64,000 bases of DNA from Vitrella brassicaformis (lineage: Eukaryota > Sar > Vitrellaceae): the NCBI GenBank assembly GCA_001179505.1, contig CDMY01000592.1, positions 1 through 64,000 of the forward strand, read 5' to 3'. A program made the translations under genes and the position numbers. A model generated the notes under the pieces. That model did no database searches. It worked only from the letters and a program-made list of their open reading frames with translations, and was not told the origin of the DNA. Positions 1-12,000 of this stretch are shown one piece after another; position 1 is the stretch's first letter; every line of letters begins with the position of its first letter.

Positions 1-43
1 CTCTTTGTGTGCGTACAGGTGGTGCGGGAGACAGCGAGTAAAT

Positions 44-65
44 CGCTACCTACATTTTATATTTC
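44..65 (+). repeat. Dispersed LPTFYI motif, copy a
   Basis: TCGCTACCTACATTTTATAT, 27 bases after a GTACAG acceptor; frame SLPTFYIS. Confidence 0.7.
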
Positions 66-644
66 CGGGCCAATTCTCCATCGGATTCCCCGTACGTCCC
101 TGTTTTTCAACGAGGCCGCCGAGAGAGAGCGTTTATCGGCTGGCTAAGGGCCAGATGAGCCTGCTGGCCCTCTACTGCATCCCCACGCGGCCCAACCGCA
201 TCACCACCCGGGCCGCAGCAATGGAGGCATACGACACGGCCATCAAGAAGGTGTGCAGGAAGGCTGTGAAGCTCATCCACGGCCAAGCGGCTCAAGGCCC
301 GCCGCTCGCCGAGGCAGCCCTCAAGTTGTTTGCCAACGTCACCTTCAAGCACACCAAGCTAGCCATGGCCGATGAGAGGCCCCTAATCGCGCCCCTCGAC
401 AAATACATCGCACGTGTGTGGGGTTTATCTCTTGAAACCTTCTTCCTTCTTCTTTTTGTGTCCGTGCAGAGCTCGCCCCCTATGCCACGGCTGGCAGTGC
501 TCAGCTATGACCCACCACGGCAGCCCGTCCACACGTCACCCGCCGGAAACTTGCCAACAGACAGGTCAGCAGGGAAGAGAAAGAGACATGTGGTCTGTTC
601 CCTCTGTGTGTGCGTACAGGTGGTGCGGAAGACAACCAGTCAAG

Positions 645-667
645 TCGCTACCTACATTTTATATTTG
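645..667 (+). repeat. Dispersed LPTFYI motif, copy b
   Basis: GTCGCTACCTACATTTTATA after a GTACAG acceptor; frame SLPTFYIC when joined to the preceding exon in phase 2. Confidence 0.7.
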
Positions 668-988
668 CGGAGTATTCTTCATCCTCGGCTGTGTTTCGAT
701 GAAGTGCTCAAGCTCATGGAGACCACCGTCAGTCGAGTGGACCTTTACAGTGGGACACCGCCGCGAGCGACCAACAAGGGACGTCGCCAGCGTCCTCGGC
801 TGGAAGTCAGATGAGGAAGTCAGACGCAATGACGAAGAGGAATCCACCTTAAGGCGGCTGGTTGTAAGAGACACATGCACAGCACCGTCGGCTGTGTTGC
901 GTACAGGTCGGTGAATGAGAAACTGGCAAGCACAGGATACTCACATCCAGACTTCTTATGCTCGCTGTTCCTTCTTTCCTTCTGCAGG

Positions 989-3786
989 ATGGTGACGCGA
1001 CGGCCGAGGCCGGAGGTCATCAGGCTGAGGCGACGGCCCCCACCGCTCCCCCAACTGCCCGCCTGGCCAGCGGGAGCAGCGCAGAAGCTGGCTTGGGCAG
1101 CTGCTGAGGCCTTGTCGGTGGCCTTCCCGAGGACCACCGAGTTCGTCAAGGACGCCTTCCCCAGAACTGCCGCCCACCTGCGAGGGGTACGACAGATACA
1201 CACGTGAATACATCACGGAACCACCACATCCATTCGTGTATCCCTGCACTCTCTCCCTTATTTGCAGGATAAGCCGCCCAAGAGCACACCGCCGGCATCC
1301 TACGCGCCGCCACCGCCACCGTCCCAAGCCAGCAGGACCCTCCCGAGGACGAGGGCGTATCTCCTAGGCGCATTCAAGAACACGGCCAAGAAACTACGAC
1401 TGGTAGGATACTACACACACACACTGTCACCTGTGCACATGCAGTCGTCTCTCCTGTGCCTTTCCACCTCTCTGCAGACAGCGCACCAGGAGGTGCACGA
1501 GACAGAGGAGAAGGAAGCCAGCCCTGCCCACGACGCGCCACACCCAGCCCCCACCGACCCCTCCTCCTCCACGTCGCCCCCGTCCTCGCCCGACGCACCG
1601 GCGGCTGCTCCATCTGAGACCAGCGCCACCACCGGCCCAGAGCCCGCCTCTCCCATCACAGCCGCCCCCTCTCACTCCCACGTTGACGCCGACCGGCCCA
1701 CCAGCAGCACCCACAGCGATGAACCCATCGACCTGGTGCGGTCGGTGCAGCTGGTCAAGTGCTTTTCTGGAGAGGAGGGTGGCAGGGGGGAGTGTGAGGT
1801 CTGGGAGGGCCGTCTGCCCAACGCTGAGGCCGTGGTTCGAAAGAGCCTGGCTCGGTCGTTGGGCAACGACGACGGCACCTCTCAAGGGCTCACATTGCTG
1901 ACCAGGAGACAGGCTGAGCGGCTGGCCGAGAGCCTGCAGCTGGAGGGCGAGACGATGCGGGAGATGCAGGAGTGGGCGGAGGAGAGGAGAAGGATGGTAG
2001 GATATTACACACACAGTAAACTGTCACCTGTACACATGCGGTCGTCTCTCCGCAGACAGCGCACCAGGAGGTGAACGAGACGGAGGAGAAGGAGGAGGCA
2101 GCGTCCATCAATGTTTGTGTCAACATCGACATTTGCTCAGAAATTACTGCCTACATTTTATATTTGAGGACAATCCTTCTAACCACTTCGGAGGAGAGGG
2201 CAGCGATGGAGGACCGCCAGCATCAACTCACTCGGCTGCCCCACCGCCACACCGGCAGCCCGCAGATCGCCCCCAGCCTGCTAGCTAGCCTGGCGGACGT
2301 GCCAGAGCTGCGCCCGATGGTCGTCAAGGAGGGCAGCAAGGAGGGCGAGGAGTTTGAGAAAGGCCCGTGCCTTCTTATGGCTAGAGTTGGCGCAGGTGAG
2401 TGGAAAAGAGAAGGGTATGAACCATACGAGACCTTCTTGCACTAATGTGGTGCGTTTGCTCTTTGTGTGGGTGCAGAAGGAGTCGGCGGCGAGAAGCTGA
2501 AGTCGGTGTGCACGTCTTCCAGTGGGGTCGGGGCTGATGTCAAGGCACTGATGGATGTCAACATGCTCACCCGGGTCACGGCCATCCACCGCCTTGGCAT
2601 CGCCCACAACGACTGCCACTGGGAGAACGTGCTGGTGGCCAATCGGCTGACGGGGGAGGTCAGCCTCATTGACACCGAGATGACGCGCCGCGTCAGGACA
2701 ACCACTGGCCTCCCCCTGCCACCCCAGCCGCCACTCAACAGCCGACCCAGCGAGCCCTTCATCACGCTGGGCAACCTCATGGCCATCATCGAGGACAGGG
2801 AGGGGCAGCAGGACATCTCGTTCGTCAGCGACATCGTCTGCGCTGCATTGACCGTCCTGCTGCTCGCTCTCCCCACCAATGAGGCCGCCGACAGCATCTT
2901 TCGGCTGGCGAAGGGCCAGATGAGCCTGCTGGCCCTCTACTGCATCCCCACGCGGCCCAACTGCATCACGACCCGGGCCGCAGCAATGGAGGCATACGAC
3001 ACGGCCATCAAGAAGGTGTGCGTGAAGGCCGCCACGCTCGTCCGCGGCTCGGCCGATAAAGGCGCTAGAGGCACGCCGCTCGCCGAGGCAGCTCTCTGGC
3101 TGTTTCTCAACGTCGCCATCAACCACTCCAAGAAACCGACGGGTCCCCTGATCGCGCTCTTGGAGAAATACATCGACAGAGTCATGGAACGTACGGACAC
3201 ACGAATGGATGCACGTGTGTGGTGGATGGGGTTCATCTCTTGAAAGCTTCTTCCTTCCTCTTTTTGTGTCCGTGCAGAGCTCGCCCCCCAGTGACCTCGC
3301 CTGCCGTCCTTCTGACCGTTCGTCTGCCAATCCCTCTCGTTCGTCCACCCCGTACAAGTGACGAGGAGGGCAAGACGGCTGCTGAGCGCATCCATGCCCT
3401 GGCCGAGCATGAGATGGACCAGGTCGCCTGCCGCTGCAAGCCGACACGGCATTACGAGCGCATCATCACCCGGGCTGCAGCAGAGGAGGCACGCGATATC
3501 GTCAGTAGAGAACACACATCGTGATACACACATTGTCAGTAGAGAAGAGAAAGAGACGGAACCGAAGGGTAGACATGTGGTCTGTTTCCGCGTTGTGTGC
3601 GTACAGGTGGTGCGGGAGACAGCGAGTACATCGCTACCTACATTTTATATTCGCCATCTTATTCTCCATCCTCGCACGTCTAGTGAAGTGCCCGAGCTCT
3701 TCGGCGATGAGTGGTTGCTTCAGTGGGGCACGGCCGCCAGCGACCAACAAGGGACGTCGCCAACGGAGAACCAAAGTGTCCTGTGA
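989..3786 (+). CDS. Atypical kinase-fold protein with PRT-motif exons and an internal C-terminal repeat
   Basis: Exons that join in phase are 989-1186, 1268-1402, 1478-1996, 2056-2395, 2477-3190, about 3280-3499 and 3607-3786. Residues 1-110 are Pro-rich and carry two copies of a motif (FPRT..FVKDAFPRTAAHL and LPRTRAYLLGAFKNTAKKL). A low-complexity linker follows. The kinase-like part has VVRKSL as a possible N-lobe lysine strand, a catalytic-loop-like IAHNDCHWENVLV and a metal-loop-like LIDTE in place of DFG. The HND..xxN pattern resembles aminoglycoside/choline-kinase-type folds more than ordinary protein kinases. The C-terminus holds two repeats (RLAKGQM..PTRPN.ITTRAAAMEA and ALAEHEM..PTRHYERIITRAAAEEA). 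Using AGAG (3278-3279) as the acceptor keeps the second repeat in frame; using the CAG just before it stops at 3294. Substrate unknown. A partial duplicate lies just upstream. Confidence 0.6.
2145..2167 (+). repeat. Dispersed LPTFYI motif, copy c
   Basis: ACTGCCTACATTTTATATTT after TTTGCTCAG inside the kinase-like gene. Spliced, it would give KLLPTFYI and stop; unspliced, it reads through as ITAYILYLR. Confidence 0.7.
3631..3653 (+). repeat. Dispersed LPTFYI motif, copy d
   Basis: TCGCTACCTACATTTTATAT in the last exon of the kinase-like gene; frame SLPTFYIRH. Confidence 0.7.
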
Positions 3787-4382
3787 TGTCAGGATGCTCT
3801 GCGTAGGTGGCATGGCAGTATTACACACAAACAGACAGCGCGACGCAGTCAACCGGGCGGAACGGGGCGGATGGTTTTCGTTTTGGAATCAAGAGAATGA
3901 ACGGGCTTGGTATCCGACATGCGCACGAGTCGTCTTGGGGTGTGTGTGTGTGTGAGCAGAACGACCCGTGCCTCGTCTCCTCGGCCCCTAGCCCCACCTC
4001 GAAAGTAGAAAGGCCATCAGGGGTCCACAATGCATGACTGACCACCGACTCTCGTCTGTGGACGTTCAACTTGAAGTTTGTGGCTGTTGTGTGCGGCTAT
4101 ATACGGCGACTGTGCAGCATGCAGCAGAGAGCAGCTTGTGTGTGTCTGGCTGTCTGTCTGTCTGTCTGTCTGTCTGTCAGGAGATGAGGATGAGTGAGCG
4201 TTTCTCTGTCTGTGCGAGGTGATATATAAGAGATGGAGTGAGAAGAGCTGGAGAAGGTGCACATCCGTACACACGTACATACATATGCATACGTACATAG
4301 TGTACACGCAGTGACAGACAGACAAGCAAAGTCAATCAATCAATCGACAGAGACAACATCAATCAATCAACAGTGAAGCAAG
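3787..4382. other. Intergenic spacer with (TGTC)n tract and TATA-like box
   Basis: No convincing coding sequence. It holds a (TGTC)n tract near 4145-4178 and, about 160 bases before the next start codon, the TATA-like string GATATATAAGAG near 4220. CAATCAATCAATC runs lie close to the start of the gene at 4383. Confidence 0.4.
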
Positions 4383-5521
4383 ATGAAGGGCCAGACGGTT
4401 CTCATTCTGTTGTTGTCTTTCTTGCAAGCCAAGGCGTTGGAGCCGGCGCTGCCCGCCAAGCAAGCTGCGACAGCGGCACTCGACGAGGCGACACCAACGG
4501 TCGACGTGCAGACGGCCCTGGTCGCCAAAGAAGCTGCGACAGCGGCACTCGACGAGGGAGCCACACCCGACGAATTTGAACGTATGGCGAGATGCGTCGA
4601 TATGAATGATCATGTCTCTTTGTTGTCCGTGCGGTGTGTGTCTCTTCAGTTGATGATTTTCTCGGAGAGTCCCCGTCACCGTCGCCCTCCTTGGTCTGTA
4701 TCCCTGTGCCCGTCGACCTCCACGCAAACCACCCGATAATTCAGGGTGAGAGAAGGTGCACAGTGTGTTCACTGTGTGTTCACATGCGTATGTGCATCAT
4801 GATGATTGAGCTTCATTAATGCTTGCGATGTTCTGTGGCTGTGTGTAGAGGCTGCCGCCCACATCCTGGCACAGATCAAAGTCCCGCCAACAAAGGTCCG
4901 TCAGCCAAGTGCCGACGCATCGTCTGAGCGTGTGTGCCGCTATCAGGTACTCTGCGAGAAGAAAAAGAAGACAGAAAAGGAGATCCTGAAGGACTGCGGC
5001 GGCGACATGACCAAGCTGCAGGAACTCAAAGACGGAAGTTGGGTCGAGAAGGCCATCGTGGTGGCTGACGCGTGGTGGCAGCTGCGGTTCGGCCGGCCGA
5101 CGACATTTGCCGAGCGATTGCTCCTGCTGGAGCACCTGACAATGGGATCCTACGACCCCGCCCTCGTCGACAAACTGCGAAAAGGTAGGAAGGTAGGTCG
5201 ACAGAGTTAATGCAGCCAGGCACATCACTTTGGCTGGTGTCTGCAGATGACGATGATGATGACGGACCCCCTCCCGCCGCAGGGAGCAGCAGCAGCAGCG
5301 GCGTTTCTGCTGAGGCCAGAGGCAAGGAATGAATGCTCATTTGTCATGGATGTATATCCGTGTCTGTCTGTCTGTGTGTTGTGTGCATAACTGGTGCAGT
5401 CTTCGACGGCATGCAGCCTTGGCGTGACGATGATTCTCGGAGCCACAAAGAAATGACTGATCACTTTCGACAAGGGTGGATCGATGAAAGGCTCATGGAT
5501 GGGACCAATGATCGTGAGTGA
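4383..5521 (+). CDS. Predicted secreted protein, unrecognised family
   Basis: Exons 4383-4581, 4650-4745, 4849-5184, 5247-5321 and 5400-5521 are all joined in phase 1. The N-terminus MKGQTVLILLLSFLQAKALE is a clear signal peptide. It is followed by two similar Ala-rich units (PAKQAATAALDEAT and VAKEAATAALDEGAT). The third exon is the most gene-like (VCRYQVLCEKKKKTEKEIL, then ADAWWQLRFGRPTTFAERL). An Asp run (DDDDDDG) and a Ser run follow. The fourth exon either reads to a stop at 5330-5332 or splices from a GC donor (AG|GCAAGG at 5322) to the acceptor at 5399, which adds MQPWRDDDSRSHKEMTDHF and ends at 5521 unless a GTGAGT donor at 5514 is used. I find no family resemblance. Location is probably the endomembrane system or outside the cell. 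Confidence 0.55.
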
Positions 5522-6153
5522 GACAATGCGTGGACGTATCATGATTGGACCATGACTGGATGTCTCCACTTTGATCCAATCCAATGATGTCTCCTCTTTG
5601 TCTGTCCGTCTTTCTGTCTCCCGCCATACACACACACAGCCATACACACAGCCAGCCAGACAGCGAGGGGATACAGAAAGAAGAACGAATCGACACTCTC
5701 ATTTCGTTTCACTTGTCTTCGACCAGCACACACCATTCATTCATTCACAACACTCCGCGAAGCCACTTCATTCCGCTACTCGTACTTTACCCTGCGGCGC
5801 GCCCCCCGTGTGTGTGTGATGTGATGTGATGTGTTGTGTGGTGTCGGCAAGTAGTTGACTGGTCGGTCGGCCTCGTGTGTCGTTTCTTCTTTTCCATCGG
5901 TACGGAAGGCCACCAGAGAGGCAGACAGGGAGGGACTAAGTATAGTACACAACGACGACATGTACCGCAGAGATCTCTGTGTATGTGTATGGGCGACTCC
6001 ATGCGCCAGACAGACAGACAGACAGACACACAGTCACCCATACCCACACCCTCCGTTGCCCTCCCCCCTCACACACACACACACACACACACGCACGACA
6101 GGCAGGCAGGCAGCAGGCCTCACTGACTAAGGATGGACCCAGTGGATACATAC
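5522..6153. other. Microsatellite-rich spacer, possible 3' end of the minus-strand gene
   Basis: Holds (CA)n, (CAGA)n and TGATGTGATGTG-type simple repeats. The last exon or exons of the minus-strand gene that starts at 6970 may lie here, but I could not identify them. Confidence 0.3.
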
Positions 6154-6970
6154 TCATCGGTATCTGTGCTCCCTCTGTGCAGCCGGGCATCCCCAGAGTG
6201 CCGGAGATGAAGGAGAGGGTCTTGTTGTGCTCGGCTTTGAGGGCCTGGACGGCTGGTGTGGCCTCGGGAGGGATGTGGACGGGGGCAGAGGGGGAGAGAG
6301 GGAGATGGTGGGAGAGCTGAGTGAGTGAGCGACAGGAGAGGATGGCTATGCAAGGGGTAGGCGTGGCGGCTCTCTCTTCTTTCTCCCCCTGTGCGTGTGT
6401 ATTACGATGCCAGCGACCCACCATTCTTGTGTGGTATCCCTGATCCTCAGCAGATGCCGCAGCTGGCTGCTGCGGTCCCTGAAGAGAGAGAAAGGTGCAA
6501 GGAACAATGACACGCACCCATCATGGATGGCGATGGATGCATCAGGGGCAAAGTGCGTGCGTCCCTTGCCAGCCCGTGCGACCTCACCTGTGTGTGTGTA
6601 GCTCTTTTTGCGGTGCCTCCACCTGCTCCTGAAGGTTCGCGCCGCACCGCCTCCACCTGACGCACACTCTCAGCCTGCAATCTGCACACACGAAAACCAG
6701 CAACACAACACACACGCGCACATCCTCCATGCGCACAGAGAGGGACCTTCCCTGCATCAGTGTATCCTACTTGTGCACTCTGTCCAGTTCGGTCTTCCAC
6801 TTGCGCTTCCAGTTGTCCCGATCGGCCTCGAGCTGGCGGTTGGTGGTCTCGCGCTTCTTGGCGTCAGCTTCGGCCTGTTTGATAAAGCGGCTCAGCTGCT
6901 CGGTCCGCACCTCGGCGTCCGGCGCCTCGTGGCAGTGCGGGGCGTGAGGGAGGGGAGACCCCCTCGGCAT
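6154..6970 (-). CDS. Coiled-coil protein, 3' end unresolved
   Basis: The first exon starts at the ATG at 6970 (MPRGSPLPHAPHCHEAPDAE) and runs into a charged helix (RTEQLSRFIKQAEADAKKRE, then QLEADRDNWKRKWKTELDRV) typical of a coiled coil. A donor GTAGGA follows near 6773. A second exon near 6590-6690 reads LQAESVRQVEAVRRE in one frame and NLQEQVEAPQKEL in another, so either a small intron or a frameshift lies between. A further exon near 6154-6320 (PAVQALKAEHNKTLSFISGT) ends at a GTATGT donor. No catalytic domain is visible. It is transcribed away from the kinase gene at 7217, so the two starts share about 245 bases of upstream sequence. Confidence 0.4.
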
Positions 6971-7216
6971 CTTGCCCTTCTTGCTGCTGCTGGCCGTCCT
7001 CACCGTCAGCTCTCATGGCCGCCATCCTCCTATTCACTGCGCTGGGGTTTGATGTAAACGTAGGGTTTCTCTGCGAGCTGTGAGTATTGGAGTTGGTTTG
7101 GAGTTGTCCCGTGCGGCCTTTGCATCGCTCTCTGGGTATGGCCGCCTGATTTGTATCACCCTCAGCCGCCTAAAAGGCAGTATAGAAGGTTTCTGCGAGT
7201 TGTTGGGTTGTTGAGG

Positions 7217-8489
7217 ATGGCGCAGGCCGCAGAAACCATGGAGCACGACCCCTATGTGGTCCAAAACTTCATTTTCAGCCGAATGCTCGGATCAGGTGAG
7301 CTGGCGGGACGAGAGGGAGGGTGAGAGGAGCCGGGGAAGCGTGAGACACGGCGCGGGACGTGATGCACTGAGGGAGGCGGGATGGAATGCGTCGGATGGA
7401 TGGTGCATTTTGCTCTGTGTGGATGCGCGGACGCGTGGCTGGATGCATCGGCATTTCTTGAGGCTCTCCATTACGTGAATACCTCCTGTCTGTCTGCGTA
7501 CATATTGTGTTGGTGTGCAGGAACGTATGGCTGTGTAGCTGCCGTGACGAATCGCACGTTGACTGAGGTCCCCCAGGGCACACCCCTGGCCATCAAGAAG
7601 GTAACCACGCCACTGACTGATCATCCCGAGAGGGAATGCATGGTGACAATGGCATCTCTTCTGTGCACTCGGTGTGTTGTGTTGTGTTGTGTGCAGATGA
7701 GGAAATGGAATGGGGGCGAGGGCATAGAATCCACCACGATGCGCGAGGTGAGGCCTGAACCACACGCAATCCCACACACAACACGACGCACCACAACAAA
7801 CTCATCTCCCCCACGTCCCCCCCATCTCTCCGTGTGTGTGTGTGTGTGTGTGCCAGGTGAATGCGTTGATGGCGTTGAGGGGCCACATGAACATCGTCAC
7901 CCTCCACAAGGTGGACATGGACCCCTCCGACCCCATGGCCACCATCGTGTACCTCATCTTCGAGCTGTGCGAGGCCGGCGACGTCGGACGCTTCCGTACC
8001 ATCTGTGCCAGGGAGAACCAGATCAACTACCCCAACTGGAACCCCGACAAACTACTCCCCAGGAACACCGGTACGCACCCCCCCCCACACACACACACGG
8101 AAACACACGGGGAGAGGGAGAGGGAGAGGGTGGCGAAGGGCTCCCGTGTTGGTTTCTATGTGTGTGTGGTGTGTATGCAGTGCCGACGCTGGAGCAGTTG
8201 GCCCGCGTGATGTTCCAGATACTCAACGGCATCGCCTACATGCACTGCAAAGGACGTACGCCATCCTGGCACTATGGCGCACATCATACCCACCATTCTT
8301 CTGTCCACAGCCATGTTCTGACGTATCTCTGTTTGCGCGTGCGTGTGTGTGCAGTCATCCACCGTGACCTGAAACCGCAGAACATCCTCATGACCAACAA
8401 CTGGATCGTCAAAATTGCCGACTTCGGTCAGTGACCGCACACATCGTGGCAACACACAGATCTGCCCATCCATCCACTCGGCCTCTTTG

Positions 8490-8521
<32 letters not shown>

Positions 8522-10298
8522 TCCTCACTCAGGTTTGGCCCGCACGGTGACGATTCCGACTAAGTTGATGTCGCACGAGGTGGCCACTCAGTGGTGAGCA
8601 CACAACCCAACCCATTAGCCCCCTCCCCCCCCCACACACACAGACATACAGAGCATCGCACAGTGCATTCAGCAGTGTCTCTCTCTTTCTCGGGGGACGT
8701 GTGTGTGTGTGCAGGTACCGCCCCCCCGAGTTGTTCATGGGACCGGCCAACTTCAAGTACACCTATGCCCTGGACATCTGGTCAGTCAGCCGACAAACGA
8801 CACAACACTCAGAGAGAGGGAGAGGGAGGAGGGAAAGGAGCCGTGCACTTCTGGTGTGTGTGTATGTGTGTATGTGTGTGGGTCCTGTGCCGTCGTCAGG
8901 TCCACTGGGTGCATCTTCATAGAGTTGACGAGCGGCATGCCGGCCTTCAACGGCCACACTGAGGTGCGCTGCACAACCAAACACCACACACACACACACA
9001 CATAGACACAGACATCCATCTGCCTGTGTGCCCATCTGTCCGTGTCTACGTGTGTGTGTCTGTCTGTGTCTGTGTTGCCACATGTCTGTCAGTTTGAGAC
9101 GTTGATGAAGATGCTCAACACGCTGGGCACCCCCACCAACGCCATCTGGCCGGGCAGCGAAGCGTTCACCTACGCCGACCAGTTCAACGTGACCCCCTCA
9201 CACACACACAAGACAATACAACACAACATTCATCTATCTCTCTCTCTCTGTCTGTGTGTGTGTGTGTGTGTGTTTAGCGTTTCCCGAAGTTTGTGCGCGA
9301 CCCGCGTGACGGCATCACGGCGCTGCTGCGCCGCAGCCACGACTCCATCTCCCAGGCCGCCGGGTACCGCCCCTACGGCCGCACCGACATCGACCGCAAC
9401 TCGCTGGCCGTGGATCTCTTCACTCGGTGGGTTGATGCAGCACACACACACACACAGGGGGGGCGGATGGGTCGGTTGGGGTGTGTGGGGGTCATGTGTG
9501 TGATGTTGATGTGGTTGTGGTTGTGGTTGTGGCTGTGGTTATTGCTGTGTCAGCATGTTGACGTATCAGCCGGACCGTCGCATCACGGCTGTGCAGGCGT
9601 TGTACCACCCCTTCTTCGACATCGTCGACAAGAGGAGGTAAGCGACCAATGAGGACAGGCACATGAATGGATGGGCACGGACATGTCTGTTGTTGTGGTT
9701 GTGGTCGGGTGGTCTTGTCGTTCGTTTGTTCGTGTGTGCAGGTACCAGCACTTCCTGGGCGAGTTGCAGGCCAACTACCCTGAGGGTACGTATACGTTTG
9801 GTAGTAGAGGAGACACAAACCACACAAACCCCCGCACACCCACCTGCCCACACACAAGCACACAGAGAGACACAGAGAGAGACCCACCCACCACCCCATC
9901 TCCCCCCTCTCCCCCTCTCTCTGTGTGTCCATCCATCCATCCATGTAGGGTATCCCGTGATGCCGCCGAACCCGCCGTTTCCTCAGATGGACTACGGCCT
10001 CCCCGACAACCATGACAACGACGGCGACATGGACGTCGACGACGGCAACCACATGAACATCGACCAGGGCCCACCCGCACCGGCCGCCGCCGCTGCTGCT
10101 GCTGCTGGGGGCGGTGGCGGTGGCTCCAAGGGCCGCCGTGTGCGCCGTGGCCCCACACAGGGCAACAACCAGGCTGCCGGGGGGGGAGGGGATGGGGTGG
10201 GGCTGCGCGTGTCGCCCCGGCTGAAGGGCAAGGAGCCCATCAACTACGCCCACATGTCCAAGGGCAAGAAGCGTGACCGCGATGGCCACGCCAAGTAG
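7217..10298 (+). CDS. Cyclin-dependent kinase (CRK-type) with Gly/Ala-rich tail
   Basis: Serine/threonine kinase of the CDK group. In order: Gly-rich loop GSGTYGCV, Lys strand LAIKK, a PSTAIRE-helix equivalent GIESTTMREV, catalytic loop VIHRDLKPQNIL, DFGLA, and an activation segment ending SHEVATQWYRPPEL. The usual phosphorylated Thr before HEVVT is Ser here. Then come DIWSTGCIFIEL and the CDK-specific C-lobe. About 110 residues follow the kinase core: an acidic Asp/Asn stretch, an Ala/Gly run and a basic end (KGKKRDRDGHAK). About 11 exons are separated by introns with long (TG)n tracts; the first are 7217-7295, 7521-7600, 7697-7747 and 7857-8070. The PSTAIRE variant makes it a cyclin partner in principle, but which cyclin cannot be read from sequence. 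Confidence 0.9.
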
Positions 10299-11640
10299 AC
10301 AGACAGACCATCACATACCCACACACCCCATACTACACACAACACACATCGCGCGCAATACCGCCGAGATGAGACTGCTTGTTTGGTTGGATGGCTGGCT
10401 GTCGTGCTATGCTGCGTGGGCTTGAGTGTGTGTTGTGTGTCGTGGTCGCCTGTCCGCCCGTGTTATGTTGTGTTGTGTTGTATTGTGTGGAATCGATTGC
10501 ATGGGACTCACTCACTGATTTTCTTCTTCGCATAGGGAGGGAGAAAGGCCAGCCCCATACACACACGCACACACACACACACACATGCAAGGGCAATTCA
10601 TGCGTTTAAACGAATGCCATCACACCCACGCACCCACCCACACCCACACCCACCCACGGACACATCAAAGAGGGTGCGTGTAAGAGAGAGCCAGGAGAGC
10701 AGGGCAGGCAGGAAGGACCTTCTTCGCTCTCCCACCCATCCATCCATCCATCCATCGCCGCACCAACCAACCAACACACCACCACACGCACACACACAGA
10801 GGGCCCGCCTCTCTTCCCCGTGTGTGTATCCATATACTGTCTCGATTCATGCCTTCCTTCATGAGTCATGACTGACCTCTCTCGTCCATCCATGCATCCA
10901 TGAGTGAGTGCCTTTGTCCAGTGAGTGACGCCGCCGATGGATGGAACAGACAGACCAATACACCCACACACACAGCCAGCCACGCAAGCAGGCAGAAAGG
11001 CAGGCAGGCAGGCAGGATTAGTGGATGGATGGATGGATGGAACACACACACATATACCCCCAGACAGACAGACAGACAGACAGACAGAGAGACAGAGAGG
11101 CCCTGCAGCCCTTCCCTTCATGTGTCTTTGAAATGGCGTGCGCGTGCATGTGTTCGCGGATGGCTGGCTGCCTTGGCGGATTTAATGGATTGCCGTGTGT
11201 ATGTGTGTGGCTGGCTTGGGGGGCGGGGGATTCAAGGGCGATGGATGGGACAGACACGAAACGACTGAGTCATAGCAAGGAGGTGGACGTACGAGACATT
11301 CATCGTCTTCATGCAATAGTCTCGCTCACACACATGACGTCACGTCACACAACACATGCATCCGGTCAATCAAAGTATCGGCACGCCCACCCACCCGCCC
11401 GCCCACACTCACTCACTCGCACATCGTCCCTTCAGCCCACCCAGCACGCACTCATACACACCCATGCTGGCCATATCGACAGACAGACACACACACACAG
11501 ACAGACAGACACTGAGACCATACCCACGCGTCGTCACCATACAGACTGCCGCACATCATCAGCGCCCCCATTGTCGCCCGCCGTCTAGCTTAGCTAAGAT
11601 CTTCTCCGACCATCATTGTGGGGAAAGTGGGACCCAGCCA
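10299..11640. repeat. Microsatellite-rich intergenic region
   Basis: More than a kilobase of stacked simple repeats: (CA)n near 10560-10585, CACCCA repeats near 10625-10660, (CCAT)n near 10735-10758, (GGCA)n near 11000-11015, (GGAT)n near 11025-11040 and (CAGA)n near 11063-11092 and 11480-11512. Open frames here are repeat translations on both strands. I see no gene. Confidence 0.6.
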
Positions 11641-11798
11641 CGGACGCACCATGGCCGTCGACAAAGGGAACGCCTTAGAGAAGTTGGTATCGTCGTCCGT
11701 CCACAAGGTGCGGCTCGGTCGTGTTTGCGCGCACGAAGGTGACGAAGGGGTGGTCCAGCGGCGTCACGAGCACCGCCCGACGCCTCTCGGTGGCACCT

Positions 11799-11848
11799 GG
11801 AAGATGACAAGCCTTTTCTACCCTCGTCGAAAAGGCCTGTCATCTTCC
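11799..11848. repeat. Inverted repeat, 20-bp arms with one mismatch, 10-nt loop
   Basis: GGAAGATGACAAGCCTTTTC (11799-11818) pairs with 11829-11848, with one G-T position, around the loop TACCCTCGTC. It lies downstream of the decayed minus-strand gene at 12001. Confidence 0.7.
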
Positions 11849-12000
11849 TTCCCGTCAAGAGCACCCCTGAACACAGTGTGCGACGCAGGCAGGTAGGCAG
11901 GAAACGAACAAACAAACACACAAAGACGGACAGCCACAGAAATCTGTCGCCCAATGCTTGTATGAGATCGTTCTTGGCACCCACCCACCCACTTACTGCA

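Larger units (their letters stand above)
1..914 (+). pseudogene. 5'-truncated paralogue of the downstream kinase-like gene (C-terminal half)
   Basis: This stretch repeats the C-terminal part of the gene at 989-3786. The run RLAKGQMSLLALYCIPTRPN and the following TTRAAAMEAYDTAIKKVC are nearly identical in both, and the following intron and the exon starting near 471 also match. No kinase catalytic part is present. Upstream of the shared region is a copy of the dispersed CCTACATTTTATATT motif (44-65) instead of the expected kinase exon. The join NEAAE.../..VYRLAKG needs a one-base shift inside a GAGAGAG run near 120. A last exon after the acceptor at 619 stays open to a TGA at 912-914 and contains a second motif copy. 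The gene may continue left of the window. I read it as a decayed or mosaic duplicate; a short functional gene is possible. Confidence 0.5.

Noticed and set aside
5820-6110. Open frames made of (TH)n, (QT)n or similar
   Set aside because: They are translations of (CA)n and (CAGA)n repeats, occur on both strands and have no splice logic.
10379-11588. Several overlapping open frames of 60-190 codons
   Set aside because: All are simple-repeat translations ([16 protein letters not shown]) and none has a non-repetitive core.
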